64,000 nt of DNA. Origin: Clostridia bacterium. Its GTDB lineage: Bacteria; Bacillota; Clostridia; Christensenellales; Aristaeellaceae. The translations under genes were made by a program, and so were the position numbers. The notes below the pieces were generated by a model. That model searched no databases. It was not told the origin of the DNA and saw only the letters and a list, made by a program, of their open reading frames with translations. Shown piece after piece: positions 60,482-64,000 of the stretch (within the stretch, counting starts at the first letter, position 1; each line of letters begins with the position of its first letter). Location of the stretch: NCBI GenBank assembly GCA_017543905.1, contig JAFYFC010000020.1, forward strand, positions 18,808 through 82,807. Reading direction: 5' to 3'.

Positions 60482-61531
60482 TTATTTGTTTACGCTCTTT
60501 CTGTAGCTCTCGACTTCCCAGTTCACTATAAAATCCACAAGCTCGTCCGCCATGGGCTGCGCTCCGCCGAAGGCCTGCGCGTAGGTGGCTATCTTGAGCG
60601 CGTCCTTGACGAGCATCATGCAGTTGTCCGCGGCCTTTTCAGTGTCGCCGACGGCGTATATGCCTTCGCCCTTCATTACGATCACGTTCGCGTCTATCTC
60701 GTTTAAGCAGTTGTCGCAGGCGGCGAATTTGATCCTCGGGCCGCAGTACACGATCTGATCGGGATTGAACGGCTTCATTATCGGCTGCGCGGCTTCCCGC
60801 GAGGCAGCGAATTTGAGCGCGGCCGGACTTGCGTTGAATCGGATAAAGCGCTTGCCGGTAACAGCCTTTATTTTGTCAGTGCGCTGCGTGGGCTCCGCCG
60901 TGCTCTCCACATCCGGAAACTCGCTTACGCAGGATCTGAGCGCGTTCATCATGCCGTTCAGATGCGTCGCCAGATCCTCTACCGTATCCGCCGCGAAGAA
61001 CACGCCGTGATTTTCAAGCAGCACGGTTTTTATCTGACGCTCAGAAGCGTCGAACACGGCTTTCATTTGCTTTGCAAGCGTATAACCCGGTTTGCACGCG
61101 GGCACCCACACGACGCTCGAGCCGAACAGCCGTCTGCATTCCGCTTCGCCGTTAAGCGAACACGTAAGCCCGTTGATCAGCGCGGGATGCAGATGCAGCA
61201 CGAATTTCTGCGGGAACAGCGCGTGCAGGAGCGCTTCAACGCTCGGTCGCTTGTTCTCCTCGCCCGGGAGCTTCGCCGCGGCACAGTCCCTTACGAACTT
61301 GGCTTCGCGCGCGGTATCCTCGGTCGGATATTCCTCATCCAGTATATGCAGCAGCCTGTCGAGCTTCATGCCGACGAAAGTATCGGTTACGGCATCCTTA
61401 AGCGCCGTGCCGCTGCCCTTAACGTACATTATCCCGTCTTCCTTCATGGAGGTGTTGCCGCCTCCGCAGGTCACAAGCTCCGGGTCTGCGCCGTACAGGC
61501 GCGAAAAGTAAATCAGCGGTGAAAGATTCAT
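60482..61531 (-). CDS. class II aldolase/adducin-family protein
   Basis: A 349-residue zinc aldolase-type enzyme. TCGGGNTSMKED near residue 21 is the phosphate-binding part, VLHLHPALINGL carries the zinc HxH, and ENHGVFFAADTVED holds the third histidine. It resembles the N-terminal half of YuxG/RhaE-type rhamnulose-1-phosphate aldolases, whose SDR half is the next gene. GGGGAGG lies eight bases before the ATG, one base after the DeoR stop. A substrate such as a 1-phosphorylated ketose or deoxyketose is inferred; no kinase or isomerase is present in the operon. Confidence 0.85.
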   Translation of the reverse strand: MNLSPLIYFSRLYGADPELVTCGGGNTSMKEDGIMYVKGSGTALKDAVTDTFVGMKLDRLLHILDEEYPTEDTAREAKFVRDCAAAKLPGEENKRPSVEALLHALFPQKFVLHLHPALINGLTCSLNGEAECRRLFGSSVVWVPACKPGYTLAKQMKAVFDASERQIKTVLLENHGVFFAADTVEDLATHLNGMMNALRSCVSEFPDVESTAEPTQRTDKIKAVTGKRFIRFNASPAALKFAASREAAQPIMKPFNPDQIVYCGPRIKFAACDNCLNEIDANVIVMKGEGIYAVGDTEKAADNCMMLVKDALKIATYAQAFGGAQPMADELVDFIVNWEVESYRKSVNK

Positions 61532-61532
61532 G

Positions 61533-62306
61533 TCAGTTCCTCCCCTGAGAGTAAAGCAGCTTTATGCCGCATTTGTCGAAAGCCTCGCGGAAGCGCGCGT
61601 CCGGCTCTACGTCCGTCACCACGCAGTCCACGCTGCTTAAGTCGCCTATCCCCGCAAACGCGACGCGTCCGAACTTGCCGTGGTCTACCGCAAGTATGAC
61701 CTGCTTCGCCGAGGCCATCATCGCGCGCTTTATCAGCGCGGTGTCCTCGTGCCGGTCGGTGAAGCCGGCGTCGATGTCCAGACTGTCGCAGGAGATTATC
61801 GCCTTGTCCACATGGTACCTGCTCACCATGCTCTCCGCCAGATGGCCGGCAAACGAGGGCGCGCTCGCGCGCTTCTGCCCGCCGGTGCACAGGATAGTCC
61901 AGCCCTGCACGGGCGCGATTTCGCCGATTATCTCCATCGAATTGGTTATTACCGTCAGATCACGCTTGGCTTTGAGCTCCGAGGCAATATAAAACGAGGT
62001 CGAGCTTTCGTCCAGCATGATATACTCTCCGTCGGATATAAGGTTCGCCGTAAGCCGCGCGATGGCGGATTTGGCTTCCACGTCCGAACGTTTTCTGATA
62101 TCGTAGGGCGTCTCTCTGCGCTCGTCCTCGTTATACAGTGCCCCGCCGTAGGTGCGGCGGGCGATCCCGTCGGTTTCCAGTTTTTCGAGATCGCGGCGTA
62201 TGGTTTCTTCAGATACGCCGAAGGTGCGGCTCAAGTCGCTCACGGAAACGCGCCTGTCGCTTTTTAGCGCCAGCGTTATCCGCTGTCTGCGTTCCTCCGC
62301 AAGCAT
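61533..62306 (-). CDS. DeoR-family transcriptional regulator
   Basis: A 257-residue sugar-responsive repressor-type protein. Helix-turn-helix: VSVSDLSRTFGVSEETIRRD; then the ARRTYGGA-type link (IARRTYGGALY) and the DeoR C-terminal sugar-phosphate domain (DESSTSFYIA, VITNS, TGGQKRASAPSF, VDHGKFGR). The start is ATG 62306, eight bases after GAGGGG; a GTG nine bases earlier overlaps that site. First gene of the nine-gene sugar/2-oxoacid dehydrogenase operon, which it likely controls through repeats at 62422-62456. Confidence 0.92.
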   Translation of the reverse strand: MLAEERRQRITLALKSDRRVSVSDLSRTFGVSEETIRRDLEKLETDGIARRTYGGALYNEDERRETPYDIRKRSDVEAKSAIARLTANLISDGEYIMLDESSTSFYIASELKAKRDLTVITNSMEIIGEIAPVQGWTILCTGGQKRASAPSFAGHLAESMVSRYHVDKAIISCDSLDIDAGFTDRHEDTALIKRAMMASAKQVILAVDHGKFGRVAFAGIGDLSSVDCVVTDVEPDARFREAFDKCGIKLLYSQGRN

Positions 62307-62374
62307 ATGCCGCACCCCTCGTTATATAAATGATACGCTATGACCGAACGTATATACTCCGATCATACACGCGT

Positions 62375-62383
62375 ATTGTATCA
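62375..62383 (-). promoter_or_regulatory. extended -10 promoter of the DeoR operon
   Basis: Minus strand TGATACAAT: an extended -10 (TG, one base, TACAAT). A TTGACA lies only 10 bases upstream (62391-62396), too close to be its -35. Start would be near 62368, about 60 bases before the ATG. Confidence 0.5.
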
Positions 62384-62421
62384 CAGCTTTTGTCAAAAAA
62401 CCATATCAAAGGTATATGAAA

Positions 62422-62456
62422 TGTGTTATTTTTGTGTGACTTTGTGGATTTATGTG
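62422..62456. repeat. four TGTG direct repeats at one helical turn, probable DeoR operator
   Basis: TGTG occurs at 62422, 62433, 62443 and 62453, spaced 11, 10 and 10 bases, each preceded by A or T. DeoR-family proteins often bind short tandem repeats on one DNA face. It lies just upstream of the DeoR promoter. Confidence 0.5.
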
Positions 62457-62535
62457 AGTTTTTAGGTAAACAGTCTCAAAAACGCAGGACGATTCGGTCT
62501 TTCGCATACGCGGAATGAACCTGAATCGCGTAAAC

Positions 62536-62549
62536 CGTAAACGTTATCA
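62536..62549. promoter_or_regulatory. cre-like (CcpA) site
   Basis: CGTAAACGTTATCA differs from the consensus TGWAARCGYTWNCW only at the first base. Located about 160 bases upstream of the DeoR promoter. Would make the operon subject to carbon catabolite control. Confidence 0.4.
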
Positions 62550-62584
62550 TGCATGCTTACTGTTATTTACAGCATGATGCAAAA

Positions 62585-62613
62585 TACGGGAACGCGGCTT
62601 TCGCGTTCCCGTA
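62585..62613 (-). terminator. intrinsic terminator of clpB
   Basis: TACGGGAACGCG (62585-62596) and CGCGTTCCCGTA (62602-62613) pair over 12 bp with a 5-base loop; on the minus strand the stem is followed by TTTTGC. It lies 13 bases after the clpB stop. Confidence 0.88.
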
Positions 62614-62625
62614 CAGTCATCGTGC

Positions 62626-64000
62626 TTATGAGATCTTGAGTCCGTTTTCGTGCGCGTCTATCACGACCGAAGCGCCCGGCAATATTTCGCCCTTCACCAT
62701 CGCCTTCGCAAGCAGGGTCTCCACGTTTCTCTGGATGTACCTGCGCAGAGGCCTCGCGCCGAATTCCGGCGAATAAGCGTCTGTGATTATCCTCTGCGTG
62801 GCCGCGTCAGTCAGGCTCACGCGCACGTCCTTTTCCGTCAGGCGTTTGTTCAGATCGTCTATCATCAGATCGACTATGCCGCTTATCTGCTCGCGGGTAA
62901 GCCCCTTGAAGTAGATTATCTCGTCCAGACGGTTCAAAAATTCCGGCCTGAATTCGCTGTGCAAAAGCGCGTCCACCTCGTCTCTGGCATGCTGCGAGAG
63001 CTCTCCGCTCGCGTCAAGACCGTTCAGGATGATGTCGCTGCCGAGGTTCGAGGTCATTATGACGATCGCGTTTGAGAAATTGACCGTCCTGCCCTGCGAA
63101 TCCGTCAGTCTGCCGTCGTCGAGCAGCTGCAAAAGCACGTTGAACACGTCCGGATGCGCCTTTTCGATTTCGTCGAACAGCACCACGGAATAAGGCTTCC
63201 TGCGCACGGCCTCGGTAAGCTGGCCGCCCTCGTCGTAGCCGACGTAGCCGGGAGGCGCTCCGATAAGGCGCGACACCGAGAACTTCTCCATATACTCGCT
63301 CATATCGATACGCACTATCGCCTTTTCGTCGTCAAACAGTGCCTGCGCGAGCGCCTTGGCAAGCTCGGTTTTGCCTACGCCCGTCGGCCCGAGGAACATA
63401 AAGGAGCCTATAGGCCGTCCCGGAGCCTGAATGCCGGCGCGGGAGCGCAGCACGGCCTCGCTCACGAGCGTAACCGCCTCGTCCTGTCCGATGACGCGCC
63501 TGTGCAGCTCGCCGTCAAGATGCAGAAGCTTTTCCCGCTCGCTTTCCTTGAGCTTTGCCACCGGAATGCCCGTCCAGCGCGCCACGATACGCGCGATTTC
63601 GTCCTCCGTCACCCTGTCTCTGAGCAGAGTGCGCGCGGATTTGTTTTTCTCCGCCAGCTCCTCCGCGTCCGCAAGCTGCTTCTGAAGGCCGGGCAACCTG
63701 CCGTATTTAAGCTCCGCCGCCTTGTTTAAGTCGTATGCGCGTTCGGCCACCTGTATCTCTCCGTTGACCTGCTCTATCTGCTCGCGCAGCGTACGCACGC
63801 GGTGAATGCCTTCTTTTTCGTTTTCCCATCTGGCCTTCATCTCGTTGAATTCGTCGCGCTTTTCGGAGAGCTCTTTTCTGAGCTTGGCAAGCTTCTCGAT
63901 GCTCGCCTTTTCGTCCGGCTCGTTAGAGAGCGCCACCTCTTCTATCTCCAAGCGCATTATCTGGCGGCGTATCTCGTCCAGCTCCTGCGGCATGGAATCC
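62626..64000 (-). CDS. clpB: ATP-dependent chaperone ClpB, C-terminal part (gene continues outside the window)
   Basis: Disaggregase of the Hsp100/AAA+ class. About 457 residues are visible, starting inside a D-S-M-P-x-E-L-D-E-I segment that ends the first ATPase domain in ClpB. Next come the middle-domain coiled coil (about residues 10-125: Lys/Glu/Arg-rich heptads), the start of the second ATPase domain (VARWTGIPVAKL), Walker A GPTGVGKTEL, Walker B VVLFDEIEKAHPDV, and the closing segment FGARPLRRYIQRNVE. The long middle domain separates ClpB from ClpC/ClpA. Promoter and any CtsR/HrcA site lie outside the window. Confidence 0.97.
   Translation of the reverse strand, partial: DSMPQELDEIRRQIMRLEIEEVALSNEPDEKASIEKLAKLRKELSEKRDEFNEMKARWENEKEGIHRVRTLREQIEQVNGEIQVAERAYDLNKAAELKYGRLPGLQKQLADAEELAEKNKSARTLLRDRVTEDEIARIVARWTGIPVAKLKESEREKLLHLDGELHRRVIGQDEAVTLVSEAVLRSRAGIQAPGRPIGSFMFLGPTGVGKTELAKALAQALFDDEKAIVRIDMSEYMEKFSVSRLIGAPPGYVGYDEGGQLTEAVRRKPYSVVLFDEIEKAHPDVFNVLLQLLDDGRLTDSQGRTVNFSNAIVIMTSNLGSDIILNGLDASGELSQHARDEVDALLHSEFRPEFLNRLDEIIYFKGLTREQISGIVDLMIDDLNKRLTEKDVRVSLTDAATQRIITDAYSPEFGARPLRRYIQRNVETLLAKAMVKGEILPGASVVIDAHENGLKIS

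Larger units (their letters stand above)
62307..62625. other. 319-base intergenic control region
   Basis: No gene is visible. It contains the leftward DeoR promoter, phased TGTG repeats, a cre-like site and, at the right edge, the clpB terminator. A small ATCATGC/GCATGAT inverted repeat lies at 62546-62578. Confidence 0.7.

Noticed and set aside
1..64000. CRISPR arrays, tRNA or rRNA genes, insertion sequences, prophage, integrases
   Set aside because: No regularly spaced repeats, cloverleaf-like genes, transposase motifs or phage genes were seen on either strand.

Overview
The window looks like a chromosome segment of a fibre-degrading, probably anaerobic Clostridia-type bacterium (Bacillota). 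The pointers are a valine T-box riboswitch in front of valS, TTGACA/TATAAT-type promoters, strong GGAGG ribosome sites, type III glutamine synthetase, the rph/rdgB/metallophosphoesterase order known from Bacillus, LacI and DeoR regulators, and many binding-protein-dependent sugar importers without their own ATPase. The DNA is fairly GC-rich. Short SPase I signals ending in an A-E-E/A-E-G context and DUF5696 proteins recall uncultured gut Christensenellales, but that placement is a guess. I see no tRNA, rRNA, CRISPR array, insertion sequence, phage or integrase.

Layout. (1) 1-5096: a hemicellulose operon (GH127 arabinofuranosidase, cut by the window edge; secreted GH10 xylanase; secreted SGNH esterase) running without a gap into an lgt gene. 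(2) 5093-9958: glnN and argGH. (3) 9945-12250, minus: a SLOG protein, a YfcE-type phosphoesterase and a fused RNase PH/XTP pyrophosphatase. (4) 12353-20380: a T-box-controlled valS-rsmA transcript continuing into a heterodimeric ABC exporter and a HIT protein, closed by an 18-bp terminator. (5) 20393-22514, minus: pssA-psd-PAP2, phosphatidylethanolamine synthesis. (6) 22719-24758: an SGNH hydrolase and a nucleoside-hydrolase-like protein.

(7) 24884-37346 is a divergent glycan locus. Leftward run a LacI regulator, GH29 fucosidase, GH31 glycosidase, a URO-D-fold protein and a large unassigned glycosidase-like protein. Rightward run two importer permeases and a highly expressed binding protein. 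Fucosidase plus a GH31 with alpha-xylosidase-like features suggests fucosylated xyloglucan oligosaccharides or a similar glycan.

(8) 38014-50932 is the most unusual part: one leftward cluster with two importer permease pairs, two binding proteins (one fused to carbohydrate-binding modules and nearly 950 residues long), a membrane-anchored beta-propeller/TPR protein, a YIP1 membrane protein and a secreted DUF5696 protein. I propose these form one surface glycan-capture system. (9) 51056-62306 is a nine-gene leftward operon: DeoR regulator, class II aldolase, SDR, PHP protein, zinc dehydrogenase, then a complete lipoate-dependent 2-oxoacid dehydrogenase complex (E2, E3, fused E1) and a lipoate ligase. 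It joins a sugar-cleavage pathway to acyl-CoA formation. (10) 62626-64000: the 3' part of clpB.

Codon use is two-tiered: ordinary genes use ATA freely for isoleucine, while the two stand-alone binding proteins, and by eye argG and the dehydrogenase complex, prefer ATC, marking likely high expression. All assignments come from reading motifs and gene order; no database search was run.
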